39,124 bases of DNA from Thaumasiovibrio sp043421945 (GCA_043421945.1 JBHOGO010000040.1:1-39124), one strand, 5' to 3'. Counted from the stretch's first letter, positions 16,401-25,563 are shown. A program made the numbers and translations. The notes: generated by a model from the sequence alone, not told the origin.

Positions 16401-17378
16401 TTATAGTGTTGCTAAACTCGCTCTAATTTCGTTCGCTGCATCACTGTAATAAGCTTCAGCAGCTTCCTGTAACTTTGTCGATTTTAGTAAATGAAGTGCT
16501 GTTTCTGGCTTCGATGGCAAAGCTGCAAGCATTTCAAGTAGTCCTATTCGATTATTACAGAGTAAGAGTACGTCACAACCTGCTTCTAAGGCTTTTATGG
16601 CACGTTCGCCATAATTTCCCATGACATCAGCTCCCTTCATATTAAGGTCATCAGAAAAAATGATCCCTTTATAATTTAGCTTTTCCCTTAAGATCGACTG
16701 AAGCCAGTAGGGCGATCCGCTTGCTGGTAAAGGATCGTGTGCACTATAGATTACGTGAGCAGGCATAATGGCATCTAATAGATTTTTATTGATTAGGCTT
16801 TCGAAAATGGCCATATCGTTGCTTTGTATATCTTTTCTGTTATCAATGGGGGTTTCTAAATGAGAGTCTTGCAAAACTCCGCCATGGCCAGGGAAGTGCT
16901 TACCGGTTGTAGACATCCCTGCATGTTTCATTCCTAGAGAGAATTGCTCTGCATACTTCTCGACATCCTCTTTGGTTTTTCCAAATGAACGGTCACCGAT
17001 GGCTGCACATTGTTCCCCAATATCGAGCACGGGCGCAAAGCTGAAGTCAACACCAGCAGCAAGGAGCTCTGTAGCCATTAACCAGCCTGCTTGAAACGCG
17101 AGCCTTTCACCATTCTTTTTATGTTGATAGGTATTTGCTGCAGGTATTTGAGTAAAGCCATCCCTAAAGCGCTGAACGCGTCCACCTTCTTGATCAACGC
17201 AGATAACCAGTGGCGTTGACCGTACTTTTCTGATCGATGTGGTAAGTGCTTTGAGTTGTTCGAGGCTTTCGTAATTGCGGCTAAATAGAATCACGCCACC
17301 AACGTTAGGATTTTGTAACAACGTCACGTCTTCTTTTTGGAGGGATAATCCCTCGATGTCGATAATGACAGGCCCCAT
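16401..17378 (-). CDS. nagZ: Beta-N-acetylhexosaminidase NagZ
   Basis: Cytoplasmic glycoside hydrolase family 3 enzyme that removes N-acetylglucosamine from anhydro-muropeptides during peptidoglycan recycling. The 325 residues are slightly below the usual 330-340. Landmarks: DQEGGRVQRFRDGF (62-75), FAPVLDIG (114-121), the catalytic loop TTGKHFPGHGGVLQDSH (157-173) with the acid/base His, and the nucleophile Asp243 in FSDDLNMKGA. It is the second gene after anmK with 17 bases between them, so the two are co-transcribed and act in the same pathway. Confidence 0.97.
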   Translation of the reverse strand: MGPVIIDIEGLSLQKEDVTLLQNPNVGGVILFSRNYESLEQLKALTTSIRKVRSTPLVICVDQEGGRVQRFRDGFTQIPAANTYQHKKNGERLAFQAGWLMATELLAAGVDFSFAPVLDIGEQCAAIGDRSFGKTKEDVEKYAEQFSLGMKHAGMSTTGKHFPGHGGVLQDSHLETPIDNRKDIQSNDMAIFESLINKNLLDAIMPAHVIYSAHDPLPASGSPYWLQSILREKLNYKGIIFSDDLNMKGADVMGNYGERAIKALEAGCDVLLLCNNRIGLLEMLAALPSKPETALHLLKSTKLQEAAEAYYSDAANEIRASLATL

Positions 17379-17395
17379 AGTATCTCCAAATAGCG

Positions 17396-18499
17396 TTAAG
17401 GGTGGTAAAGCGCACCTAGAATTGCACCTTGTGATGCACCGGTAACTTCAGTGCTGTTACCTTGTAACTTATTTACACGGCGATGTGCAAGCCATGCAAA
17501 TGCTCCAGCTTCAACGAAGTCGGGGTCAAGTGAGTATTGACTTGAGTCTACCACGTTGGTTGAAGGAAGTTCATTTGATAACATTCTCATTATCAGTGGG
17601 TTATGACAGCCTCCGCCACACACAATTACTTCGTCTGTTAACTTGGGTAGTGATTGAATAATCGTAGTTGCAGTGAGTTGGCAAAGTGTCGCCTGAACGT
17701 CGGCAGGTGAGCCAATTTTGATATTGAACTGTTTGAATTTATCATCTAGCCACTGCGCATTGAAGTACTCTCTGCCTGTACTTTTGGGGGCTGGCTGTTT
17801 GAAGTAAGGATCACTGAGTAATGCATGAAGTAACTTTTTATTAACGTTACCCTGTAATGCAAATTCAGCATTATGATCGTATTTTTTTTGCAGATGACGA
17901 GCGACCCATAAGTCTAATAAGGTGTTGCCTGGACCTGTATCAAAGCCATACACGGGGTTAATTTTCTCCATGACCGAAATATTCGAGATGCCTCCAATAT
18001 TGACAGCAACAACGGTTTTTTTGTTGTCCCTAAACAGCGCGTCATGAAACGCAGGCACAAGAGGTGCTCCCTGGCCACCATAGGCCATATCCATTCTGCG
18101 TATATCTCCAACAACTGGGATCTGAGTGTTAGCAGCGAGTAAATTGTTGTCGCCAATTTGCATTGTGAACGGATAGGGTTGTGTCGGTTGATGCCATACG
18201 GTTTGACCGTGGCAACCTATTGCAATGATCTCTTTTGAATCAACATTTATATCGGTTAACCACTGGTTAATCTTCTTCGCGTAGAATTGACCCAACTGAT
18301 GTTCACATTGACCTAAATCAGCGAGTGAGACATGACCAGAGGTGATCATCTTTAAGAGTGATTGCCGTAAGGGTTCAGGATAACAGTCTGATGCCGTGTG
18401 TTTAACCTGAAAATTGTTGGCGGATATTTGAGCTAAGACGAGATCGACTCCATCAAGGCTTGTTCCGGTCATGACACCAATAAAGTATCCGTTCATCAT
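17396..18499 (-). CDS. anmK: Anhydro-N-acetylmuramic acid kinase
   Basis: Cytoplasmic kinase converting 1,6-anhydro-N-acetylmuramic acid to N-acetylmuramic acid 6-phosphate, so the recovered sugar can re-enter metabolism. Landmarks are the N-terminal GVMTGTSLDGVDLVLA, GCHGQTVWHQP, VNIGGISN, GFDTGPGNTLLD and VCGGGCHNPLIMRML. The start is placed at ATG 18499, giving MMNGYFIGVM as in relatives; an in-frame GTG at 18514 would add five residues and ATG 18496 is also possible. It precedes nagZ in the same operon and is divergent from RND efflux genes. Confidence 0.95.
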   Translation of the reverse strand: MMNGYFIGVMTGTSLDGVDLVLAQISANNFQVKHTASDCYPEPLRQSLLKMITSGHVSLADLGQCEHQLGQFYAKKINQWLTDINVDSKEIIAIGCHGQTVWHQPTQPYPFTMQIGDNNLLAANTQIPVVGDIRRMDMAYGGQGAPLVPAFHDALFRDNKKTVVAVNIGGISNISVMEKINPVYGFDTGPGNTLLDLWVARHLQKKYDHNAEFALQGNVNKKLLHALLSDPYFKQPAPKSTGREYFNAQWLDDKFKQFNIKIGSPADVQATLCQLTATTIIQSLPKLTDEVIVCGGGCHNPLIMRMLSNELPSTNVVDSSQYSLDPDFVEAGAFAWLAHRRVNKLQGNSTEVTGASQGAILGALYHP

Positions 18500-18561
18500 A
18501 GGATTATATCTCACTTACGGGATCGGTAGTGTTTATATATGGCATCGAACATTATGTTTAA

Positions 18562-18610
18562 TAAATGTAAGTACCTTAATCTTTTATTGTTCTCATTCAG
18601 CTTACATTTA
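18562..18610. promoter_or_regulatory. Widely spaced 10-bp inverted repeat, divergent promoter
   Basis: TAAATGTAAG (18562-18571) and CTTACATTTA (18601-18610) are perfect inverse copies with 29 bases between them, about 39 bp centre to centre. They lie in the shared region of anmK and the RND adaptor gene. A repressor binding both arms is plausible; no regulator gene is adjacent. Confidence 0.4.
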
Positions 18611-18672
18611 CAAGTGAATGTTAATTTCTTCATGTCAATTATTAGGCTACTTTATCGTAGAAAGGGCTATTC

Positions 18673-19782
18673 GTGAAATATTCAAAACTCTCTATTGCAT
18701 TGATTACCGGGCTTTTGCTTGCTGGCTGCAATGATTCTCAACAGAGCGCTCAAATGCCGTTGCTCTCCGTAACAGCTGTTGAAGCTACCGCAGTTCCATA
18801 TAACCATCAAGTCACATATTCAGGACGACTGGAAGCACAAGAAGACGTTACCATTTCTGCGCAGGTTTCAGGATACCTTAAGTCCCGTCATTTCATCGAA
18901 GGTGATTATGTTGAGAAGGGGCAACTCCTGTTTCAACTTGACCCAGCCATTTATGAAACGCAAGTTGCGATTTCTTCAGCATCTTTAGCACAAACTGAAT
19001 CCGCGCTTGAACTCGCAAAAGTGGATTGGAGTAGAGCACAAGAACTACTACCTAAAGGAAGTATTAGTCGTTCTGAATATGATCGTATTTCTGCCGCTCG
19101 TAGCCAAGCTGAATCTCAAGTTGCATCTGCTAAAGCAGCGCTTCAAGGTGCTGAACTCAACCTAGAATATACCCAAATCAAAGCGCCTATTGGCGGACGA
19201 ATTAGTCGAAGCTCAGCGAGTTTAGGGGACTTAATTGCACCCGCATCAGGCCCATTAGCGACGTTAGTTAGCGTCGATCCTATTGATGTTCAGTTCGCTA
19301 TTAGTGAGCGTGAAGTATATCAATTTGCCATGAATGTAGAGAACCCAGAAGGCTCTGGTGACAACGTCACGGTATTGTTAGGCCTTGGTTCAGATGCCAC
19401 TTATTCAGATCCAGGAAAGATTACTTACGTTTCAAACCGAATCGATCGTGCTACAGGCACACTGGAAATGCGTGCGCAGTTCCCTAATGCCAATGGATTT
19501 TTGCTTCCTGGGCAATATGCGGATGTAACATTACAAAGATCAGATACAACAGAAGTTGTCGTTGTTCCTCGTCGTTCTGTTCAAACTGACATTGCTGGTG
19601 ATTTCGTGATGACGGTTGGTGATGACAATGTCGTAGACCGTAACAGTGTCACGTTAGGTGCTGATCTGGGCTCAGACATCATTGTTAAAGGCGTCGACGA
19701 AGGGGTTAAGGTGCTAACGACGGGTCTGCAGCGTGTTCGCCCTGGCTTAGAAGTTAATGTTCAAGTCGTCAACGAAGAGTAA
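18673..19782 (+). CDS. RND efflux periplasmic adaptor (membrane fusion lipoprotein)
   Basis: AcrA/MexA-type adaptor of 369 residues linking an inner-membrane RND pump to an outer-membrane channel. The N-terminus is a lipoprotein signal with lipobox LLAGC (Cys19), so it would be anchored in the inner membrane facing the periplasm. The lipoyl half-motifs are seen around EAQEDVTISAQVSGYL and ADLNLEYTQIK-like ELNLEYTQIKAPIGGRISR, separated by a helical hairpin rich in Ala, Ser and Gln (residues 95-160). A beta-barrel and membrane-proximal domain follow. The start is GTG 18673 with AAAGGG upstream. The pump gene starts six bases after its stop. No outer-membrane channel gene is next to it, so it may use a TolC encoded elsewhere. 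Confidence 0.94.
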   Translation: MKYSKLSIALITGLLLAGCNDSQQSAQMPLLSVTAVEATAVPYNHQVTYSGRLEAQEDVTISAQVSGYLKSRHFIEGDYVEKGQLLFQLDPAIYETQVAISSASLAQTESALELAKVDWSRAQELLPKGSISRSEYDRISAARSQAESQVASAKAALQGAELNLEYTQIKAPIGGRISRSSASLGDLIAPASGPLATLVSVDPIDVQFAISEREVYQFAMNVENPEGSGDNVTVLLGLGSDATYSDPGKITYVSNRIDRATGTLEMRAQFPNANGFLLPGQYADVTLQRSDTTEVVVVPRRSVQTDIAGDFVMTVGDDNVVDRNSVTLGADLGSDIIVKGVDEGVKVLTTGLQRVRPGLEVNVQVVNEE

Positions 19783-19788
19783 TTGATT

Positions 19789-22700
19789 ATGCTTAGTCGA
19801 TTTTTTATCCAACGACCTAAGTTTGCGTTGGTTATCGCGATAGTTATTTCGCTAGCCGGTATTATTAGCTTTCTAAATTTACCGGTAACGGAGTATCCAA
19901 AAGTGAGTCCTCCGACGGTATCCGTATCTGCTTATTATACGGGTGCGAGTGCTGAAACTGTCGAAGAAGCGGTTGCTGAACCGTTAGAATCAGCGGTAAA
20001 CGGCGTAGAAAACATGCTTTACATGTCTTCTAAGAGTGCCAATGATGGCTCTTATAGCTTGAGTGTCACCTTTGATATTGGAACAGATCCTGATCAAGCC
20101 CAAGTTAATGTTCAAAACCGAGTTCAGTCTGCACTAGCAAAGCTACCGCAAGCGGTACGTGATGTTGGCGTTACCGTTCGTAAATCATCTCCAGATATTT
20201 TGATGGTACTCAATGTCTATGATGAGAATAATGTTTACGACGAAAAGTTCCTCAATAACTATTTGGCGATCAACGTTAAAGATAGCTTATCGCGTATTAA
20301 AGGTATCAGTGATGTATTTGTTGTCGGTGGCGGTGAGTTCGCCATGCGAGTTTGGATTGATCCAGATAAGTTAGCTCAGCTAGAAATGACGTCTTCTGAT
20401 GTGAGCAACGCGCTACGTGAGCAGAATGTTCAGGTCGCGACGGGGTCAGTGGGTGCTGCACCATCTTCATCAGTGCGTGACGTTCAGTTCAATTTGGTGA
20501 CGAAAGGCCGTTTGGAGTCAGTCTCTGAGTTTGAAAATGTGGTCTTGCGTGCGAACAATGATGGCTCAATGGTACGGGTTAAAGATGTTGGCCGTGTTGA
20601 GCTTGGGCAACGCTTCTATACTGGTAAGAGTTCGTTTAACGATCGTCCAGCCAGTGTTGTTATTCTAACGCTGCAATCTGATGCCAATGCCTTGGAGTCT
20701 GGTCAGCTAGTGATGGAGCGCTTAAGTGAGCTCAAACAGATCATGCCAGAGGGGATGGCTTACGACACCAGTTATGATACAACGACGTTTGTTGCTGAAT
20801 CCATTAAGGGAGTCGTGATCACGCTAATCCAAGCGATTATTCTTGTGATTGCAGTGACGTACTTATTCTTAGGTAGCGCTCGTGCGACATTGATCCCGGT
20901 GGTTGCGATTCCGGTTTCTCTTATCGGTACATTTGCGTTCATGACGATCGCTGGCTTCACCATTAACACGATTACTTTGTTCGGTTTGATTTTAGCGATT
21001 GGTATTGTTGTGGATGATGCCATTCTGGTTATCGAAAATGTCGATACCATTATGCATAAGAACCCTGACATAACACCTCGCCAAGCAACATTGTTGGCAA
21101 TGAAGGAAGTGACAGGACCAATCATTACCTCAACGCTGGTATTGCTTGCCGTCTTTATCCCTGTTTCATTGCTACCTGGTATTACCGGGATCATGTATCA
21201 ACAGTTTGCATTAACGATCTGTATTTCTGTTTGTCTGTCATCTGTCAATGCTTTAACACTTTCTCCAGCTCTTTGTTCCCTCGTGCTTAAACGCGGCGCA
21301 AAAGATGCAGGTTGGTTTAAAGCGTTTAACCGTGGCCTTGATAAAGTAACGAATCGCTATGGGCAGCTTGCGGGTGTGCTCGTGCGTAAAAGTGCAATGT
21401 TATTGGCGGTTTTTGTCATTGCTGCAGGTTCTGCAGGATGGCTAGCACAGAACACTTCGTCAGGCTTTGTTCCTCAAGAAGACAAAGGTATCTTATTGGT
21501 TAACGTTCAGTTGCCTGACTCCGCAACGTTGTCACGAACAATTGAGGTAACCGAGAAGCTACGAGATATTGTTTCTCAAGAGCCTGGTGTTGAAAATATG
21601 ACAATTGCGGACGGTTATGCATTCATGACCGGTGCTGCACAATCGAATGGTGCTTCACTGTTCATTAAATTGAAAGATTGGGATACACGTTTGGCTATGG
21701 ATGGTGACCATAGCTCTAATGCGATTGCTCAGCGTTTAAACATACGTGCCATGATGGAAGTGCCTGAAGCTTCTGTGTTCGCGATGGGGCCGCCTGCGGT
21801 TCCGGGAATGGGTGCTACATCGGGTTTCCAATTTGTGTTGGAAGACACCATGGGTCGTTCTCGTTCTGATCTGGCTGATGTGTCTAATGCATTGATCGCT
21901 GAAGCGATGCAGCAACCTGAAATTGTGTCAGCCTTTACAACGTTCCGAGCAAACGTTCCTCACTACTATGTGGATGTTGATCGTGAAAAAGTGAAGCAGC
22001 TAGGTATTCCGCTGTCGGACGTTTTTGCGACATTGTCTGCTAACCTTGGTGGTCAATACGTGAATGACTTTAGCCTGTTTGGTAAGAGCTTCCGTGTGAC
22101 GATGCAAGCAGAAGATTGGGCGCGTGGGAGCATTGATGATCTGCAGCGCTTCCATGTACGCTCTGCGAGTGGTGACATGGTGCCTTTAAGTACACTCATT
22201 AGCACCGAGCAAGTTTTCGAACCTGATGTAGCATGGCGTTATAATATGTATCGTTCTGTTGTGATTAACGGTACTGCTGCTGAAGGTTACTCGTCCGGTG
22301 ATGCGATCGCTGCAATGGAACGCGTTGCTGCAAATTTACCAAACGGCTATCAATATGAGTGGACAGGGCTTGCCTATCAAGAGAAGTTGGCAGGTAATCA
22401 GGCGATTATTGCTTTCGGGCTTGCATTGGTCTTTATCTATCTGTTCTTAGTTGCACAGTATGAAAGTTGGGCGATTCCGTTGGCGATTATTCTCGTCGTA
22501 CCATTGGCAACACTCGGTTCTTTTGTTGCGTTGAATTTAACCGGTACTGAATTGAATTTATACGCGCAAATTGGTTTGGTTATACTCATCGCCATCGCTG
22601 CGAAGAATGCGATACTGATTGTTGAATTTGCTAAGAACGAACGAGAACAAAAAGAGTGTTCTATTTCTGAGGCTGCAGTTCGCGGCGGTAAGCAACGTTT

Positions 22701-22935
22701 CCGTGCGGTGAACATGACATCTTGGTCATTCATCCTTGGTATTATTCCACTGATTTTTGCATCGGGAGCGGGTAGTGTTAGTCAAAACTCGTTAGGTATT
22801 TCATTAACAGGTGGTCTGCTGTTCGTATTGATTGCCGGTACAATGTTAATACCAGGGTTCTTTGCACTGGTTCAGCGACGCCGTGAGAAACATCATGGTG
22901 GTTCAACAAAGCTGATCGAACTTGATGATGAGTAA
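19789..22935 (+). CDS. RND multidrug efflux pump, HAE1-type inner-membrane subunit
   Basis: Proton-driven tripartite pump subunit of 1048 residues, the normal size for AcrB/MexB relatives. It has the classic pattern: one N-terminal span (IQRPKFALVIAIVISLAGII), a large periplasmic loop, a block of spans, a second loop and a final block of spans. The proton-relay pair Asp409-Asp410 lies in GIVVDDAILVIENV, and the conserved Lys of the C-terminal block is in AIAAKNAILIVEFAK. The start is ATG 19789, with GAAGAG in the end of the adaptor gene as ribosome site; a TTG at 19783 is too close to it. Substrates cannot be read from sequence. Vibrio carry several such pumps (Vex systems), and I do not assign one. 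Confidence 0.96.
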   Translation: MLSRFFIQRPKFALVIAIVISLAGIISFLNLPVTEYPKVSPPTVSVSAYYTGASAETVEEAVAEPLESAVNGVENMLYMSSKSANDGSYSLSVTFDIGTDPDQAQVNVQNRVQSALAKLPQAVRDVGVTVRKSSPDILMVLNVYDENNVYDEKFLNNYLAINVKDSLSRIKGISDVFVVGGGEFAMRVWIDPDKLAQLEMTSSDVSNALREQNVQVATGSVGAAPSSSVRDVQFNLVTKGRLESVSEFENVVLRANNDGSMVRVKDVGRVELGQRFYTGKSSFNDRPASVVILTLQSDANALESGQLVMERLSELKQIMPEGMAYDTSYDTTTFVAESIKGVVITLIQAIILVIAVTYLFLGSARATLIPVVAIPVSLIGTFAFMTIAGFTINTITLFGLILAIGIVVDDAILVIENVDTIMHKNPDITPRQATLLAMKEVTGPIITSTLVLLAVFIPVSLLPGITGIMYQQFALTICISVCLSSVNALTLSPALCSLVLKRGAKDAGWFKAFNRGLDKVTNRYGQLAGVLVRKSAMLLAVFVIAAGSAGWLAQNTSSGFVPQEDKGILLVNVQLPDSATLSRTIEVTEKLRDIVSQEPGVENMTIADGYAFMTGAAQSNGASLFIKLKDWDTRLAMDGDHSSNAIAQRLNIRAMMEVPEASVFAMGPPAVPGMGATSGFQFVLEDTMGRSRSDLADVSNALIAEAMQQPEIVSAFTTFRANVPHYYVDVDREKVKQLGIPLSDVFATLSANLGGQYVNDFSLFGKSFRVTMQAEDWARGSIDDLQRFHVRSASGDMVPLSTLISTEQVFEPDVAWRYNMYRSVVINGTAAEGYSSGDAIAAMERVAANLPNGYQYEWTGLAYQEKLAGNQAIIAFGLALVFIYLFLVAQYESWAIPLAIILVVPLATLGSFVALNLTGTELNLYAQIGLVILIAIAAKNAILIVEFAKNEREQKECSISEAAVRGGKQRFRAVNMTSWSFILGIIPLIFASGAGSVSQNSLGISLTGGLLFVLIAGTMLIPGFFALVQRRREKHHGGSTKLIELDDE

Positions 22936-22983
22936 CTAGGCTTTGTTAGGATGCTGGGACTACCGCTATTCGAAGTTATCTTA

Positions 22984-23050
22984 TAGCTACTTAGCTACTT
23001 AGCTACTTAGCTACTTAGCTACTTAGCTACTTAGCTACTTAGCTACTTAG
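22984..23050. repeat. 8-bp tandem array, TAGCTACT x 8
   Basis: Eight perfect copies of TAGCTACT run from 22984 to 23047, followed by a partial TAG. The unit contains the palindrome TAGCTA. It is in the gap after the RND pump stop (22935) and before a terminator at 23094. This is a simple-sequence tract that could change copy number by slippage, but it lies outside coding sequence. Confidence 0.95.
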
Positions 23051-23093
23051 TTAATCGACTAGCGATCTAGTGAGAAAATAACGAAAGCTAATG

Positions 23094-23125
23094 AAAAAAG
23101 GGAGGCCTAATGGCTTCCCTTTTTT
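23094..23125. terminator. Bidirectional intrinsic terminator
   Basis: AAAAAAGGGAGGCC pairs with GGCTTCCCTTTTTT around a TAAT loop with one wobble pair. The A run before and T run after allow termination of both the RND operon (+) and the convergent LpxR-like gene (-). Confidence 0.85.
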
Positions 23126-23204
23126 ATTCCACTTTTTCTGTTGACGACAAGCTTGCTCTAGTAAGGGGTCACCTTCATTGAAGGAGGTCAGTTCTAATGC
23201 TGAC

Positions 23205-24191
23205 TCAGAGGCGCCAAAAAACGGAGAGTGAACCATTGTTATTGAGTGAATGCCTATCTTCTTCAAACTCTTTGGTGGAAGTGTGGAGAGATAAGCTCGC
23301 CCCCCAGCGCGGCTGGTAATAGACGAAACCCACCACTGAGCTGATCTGTCTGTGCTCAATGTTGATGGAGTAGCTTGGATCAGGACGATCTCCAGTGATA
23401 GTAATATCATTGAAGCGGTATCTCGCTTCTAACCCCATATACATAAAGCTACCTGCAGGGCTTGTGGCTAAAAAGCCTGTCTCAACGTACCTTCCTGGCA
23501 TCGTACCCACTGCGCCGTAGGTTTGTGATAGTGAGCTCCCAAACCTTAGCATACCGCCAACCGCAGCTTCAGAGCGATAATTCCCGGCATTTGCTCGGCC
23601 AATTGCACCAAACTCTATGTCGAGGCCATTTAAAAATTCGTTGCGGAGCAAGGCCTGATGTCGTTCATAGCCGAATTGAAATAAGAAGGTGTTATCGATC
23701 TGATATTCCCAACCATTGGGGTCATCAGAACCAATAATGCTGTGTAACCAACGCTGACCATCTTTTGCAAGTGATGCCGGACCAATAATACCTATCAGCC
23801 CTTGGAATTTGTCAGCGTGCATAGCCGTATATTGATATACCTGTGTGTCAAACATCATGGTGCCGGCGTAAGGGCGTTCATTGGGTTGAGGCTCAACGAT
23901 CTCGATATCTGAAGGCGTCCATATTTGCTGACTTAGGCGCATAGACCAGCCTTGCTTTGTGCCATCTTGTAAAAGTAATTCTGCGGGTATTTGAATGAGT
24001 GGTGGTGCATTGGTGGCTAATGAAGGACTAATCGCTGAATGAAGTTCAAGGAACAGACCACTTGAGTAATTGCGATCTGTACCGACAATGCCATCATTAT
24101 CATGGGAGAAGGTGATACTCCCCATGTTATAGGCTTGTACAGGCATATGGATAGCAAGCAGCGCTGCAATCCCCCATGGCGTAAACTTCAT
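23205..24191 (-). CDS. LpxR-like lipid A 3'-O-deacylase (DUF2219)
   Basis: Outer-membrane beta-barrel of 328 residues resembling LpxR, which removes the 3'-acyloxyacyl chain from lipid A. The signal peptide is MKFTPWGIAALLAIHMPVQA. The mature N-terminus has SHDNDGIVGTDRNYSSGL, matching the N-D...GTDR.Y..G pattern of the family. RPYAGTMMFDTQVYQ and LIGIIGPASLAKDGQRWLHS follow, as in LpxR relatives. The C-terminus ends in a barrel-type WRL. I start at ATG 24191, where AGGAAG sits five bases upstream and the signal peptide is in place; an upstream ATG at 24239 would bury it. Enzyme activity is a family inference. Confidence 0.82.
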   Translation of the reverse strand: MKFTPWGIAALLAIHMPVQAYNMGSITFSHDNDGIVGTDRNYSSGLFLELHSAISPSLATNAPPLIQIPAELLLQDGTKQGWSMRLSQQIWTPSDIEIVEPQPNERPYAGTMMFDTQVYQYTAMHADKFQGLIGIIGPASLAKDGQRWLHSIIGSDDPNGWEYQIDNTFLFQFGYERHQALLRNEFLNGLDIEFGAIGRANAGNYRSEAAVGGMLRFGSSLSQTYGAVGTMPGRYVETGFLATSPAGSFMYMGLEARYRFNDITITGDRPDPSYSINIEHRQISSVVGFVYYQPRWGASLSLHTSTKEFEEDRHSLNNNGSLSVFWRL

Positions 24192-24568
24192 ATTGCTTCC
24201 TTTCTTGTGCATTCGATCTGTGAATCGCGGTGTAACCATTGCATGGTATTTGGCATTTGTCTCTGAACGGTGTTAATTGTTAGTCGATAACTATTTTTGA
24301 AACTCTCTGTTAGATTTGTTTATTTTTTCAATCTTAGGATAGTGCAAAGCGTATCGAATCAGCGTCAAATGAAATTTAGTGTCATTATTTATAAGGTAGG
24401 TAAATACTATGCGCTCATAATATTCACTGCGCTCATAATATTCACTGCGTTCATTCTGGTTTTTGCGGATAATGGGGTGACTTCTCATCCTATCAATGAA
24501 TTGAGAGTACATGCATTTTTAGATAATTTACAGTATCTTAATTCGAGTTATCTTCAAAGGAATGGTCA
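24192..24568. other. Intergenic stretch with an 18-bp direct repeat
   Basis: AT-rich 377 bases between the divergent LpxR-like and sulfurtransferase genes. GCGCTCATAATATTCACT occurs twice in tandem (24411-24428, 24429-24446), followed by a partial third copy starting GCGTTCATT. A reading frame at 24369-24581 would encode a 70-residue protein with one hydrophobic run, but it lacks a ribosome site and overlaps the next gene; I do not call it. Confidence 0.6.
24411..24455. repeat. 18-bp tandem repeat, 2.5 copies
   Basis: Two perfect copies of GCGCTCATAATATTCACT plus a partial copy with one change. It lies about 115 bases before the sulfurtransferase start, inside the promoter region, so it might be a repeated regulator site. 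Confidence 0.85.
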
Positions 24569-25438
24569 ATGTCTCAATTAGCACTTTCAAATGCTTTAGT
24601 TTCTGTTGAATGGTTACAAGAGCACCTATCAAACCCTCAACTTGTCGTGTTGGATGCGTCTTGGTTTATGCTCGGTAGTGAGCGATCCCCGCAAGAAGAG
24701 TATCGCTCTGCGCGTATCCCTACGGCCCTGTTCTTTGACTTTGATGGTGAAATTAAGGATAAGCATTCGGCACTACCACATATGCTACCGACGGCTGATG
24801 ACTTCGCAGAATCAGTTTCTCAGTTGGGGATATCGAATGAGCATACACTTGTCGTTTATGACAGTGTCGGTGTTTTCTCATCGCCAAGAGTTTGGTGGAT
24901 GTTTAAAGCGATGGGGCATCGTAATATTGCAGTACTCGATGGCGGATTACCCGCATGGAAAGCAGCAGGTTATGCTCTAGAGTCGGGTGATTTGCGTTCT
25001 TTACCAGAGACTACCCGAGCGATGCCGCGTTATGTTGCACAGTTTCAGGATGAGTGGGTGATTGATGGTGACTCACTAAAAGATATTCTGGATGATGAAT
25101 CTGTTTCGGTGCTAGACGCGCGGCCTTCCGATCGGTTCTACGGGCGCGTGCCAGAACCAAGAAAAGGTATTAGAAGTGGGCATATGCCAGGGGCAAAAAA
25201 TTTGCCTTTCGCACAGTTAGTGAAAGATGGAAAAATGGTCGATGCTGAGAAGCTTGCAATGCGTTTTGGTGCTGTCAGTGACCGTGATGATACGTTAATC
25301 ATGAGCTGTGGCTCTGGTATTACAGCATGCATTTTAGCGCTAGGCGCGTCGCTAGTGGGGTATGAGCATTTCCGTGTTTATGATGGCTCATGGACAGAGT
25401 GGGGAGGCTGCAAGCATTACCCTGTCACGCTTGACTAG
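24569..25438 (+). CDS. sseA: 3-mercaptopyruvate/thiosulfate sulfurtransferase
   Basis: Two-domain rhodanese-type enzyme of 289 residues (E. coli SseA 281) that transfers sulfur from 3-mercaptopyruvate or thiosulfate to an acceptor, usually cytoplasmic. The inactive N-terminal rhodanese domain (residues 8-140) includes VVLDASWFM and IPTALFFDFDGEI. The catalytic domain carries VLDARPSDRF, GHMPGAKNLPF and the active-site loop CGSGITA with Cys247, the version typical of mercaptopyruvate enzymes. AAAGGAATGG precedes the ATG. A perfect terminator follows at 25474. Confidence 0.93.
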   Translation: MSQLALSNALVSVEWLQEHLSNPQLVVLDASWFMLGSERSPQEEYRSARIPTALFFDFDGEIKDKHSALPHMLPTADDFAESVSQLGISNEHTLVVYDSVGVFSSPRVWWMFKAMGHRNIAVLDGGLPAWKAAGYALESGDLRSLPETTRAMPRYVAQFQDEWVIDGDSLKDILDDESVSVLDARPSDRFYGRVPEPRKGIRSGHMPGAKNLPFAQLVKDGKMVDAEKLAMRFGAVSDRDDTLIMSCGSGITACILALGASLVGYEHFRVYDGSWTEWGGCKHYPVTLD

Positions 25439-25473
25439 TTTATTATCTATCAATCATTAAACAATAATTAAGA

Positions 25474-25500
25474 AAAAGCGACTTATCAGAAGTCGCTTTT
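25474..25500. terminator. Bidirectional intrinsic terminator after sseA
   Basis: Perfect 11-bp stem AAAAGCGACTT / AAGTCGCTTTT with a five-base loop, A-rich before and T-rich after. It can stop transcription from sseA and from the convergent phosphate-binding protein gene. Confidence 0.85.
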
Positions 25501-25563
25501 GTTCCGAGTCATATATACCGGCTCTAAAATATGTTTATCACAGAAGATGAACCGATTTGGTCT

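Noticed and set aside
22984..23050. CRISPR array or attachment site for the repeat tract
   Set aside because: Units are 8 bp and contiguous with no spacers; no cas or integrase genes are nearby.
23051..23410. 119-residue minus-strand frame overlapping the lpxR-like gene end
   Set aside because: Lies over the C-terminal coding part of the LpxR-like gene and across its terminator; a shadow frame.
24369..24581. Possible 70-residue membrane protein gene upstream of sseA
   Set aside because: No ribosome site, overlaps the sseA start by 13 bases, and its hydrophobic part is created by the 18-bp DNA repeat. Kept only as a note under the repeat.
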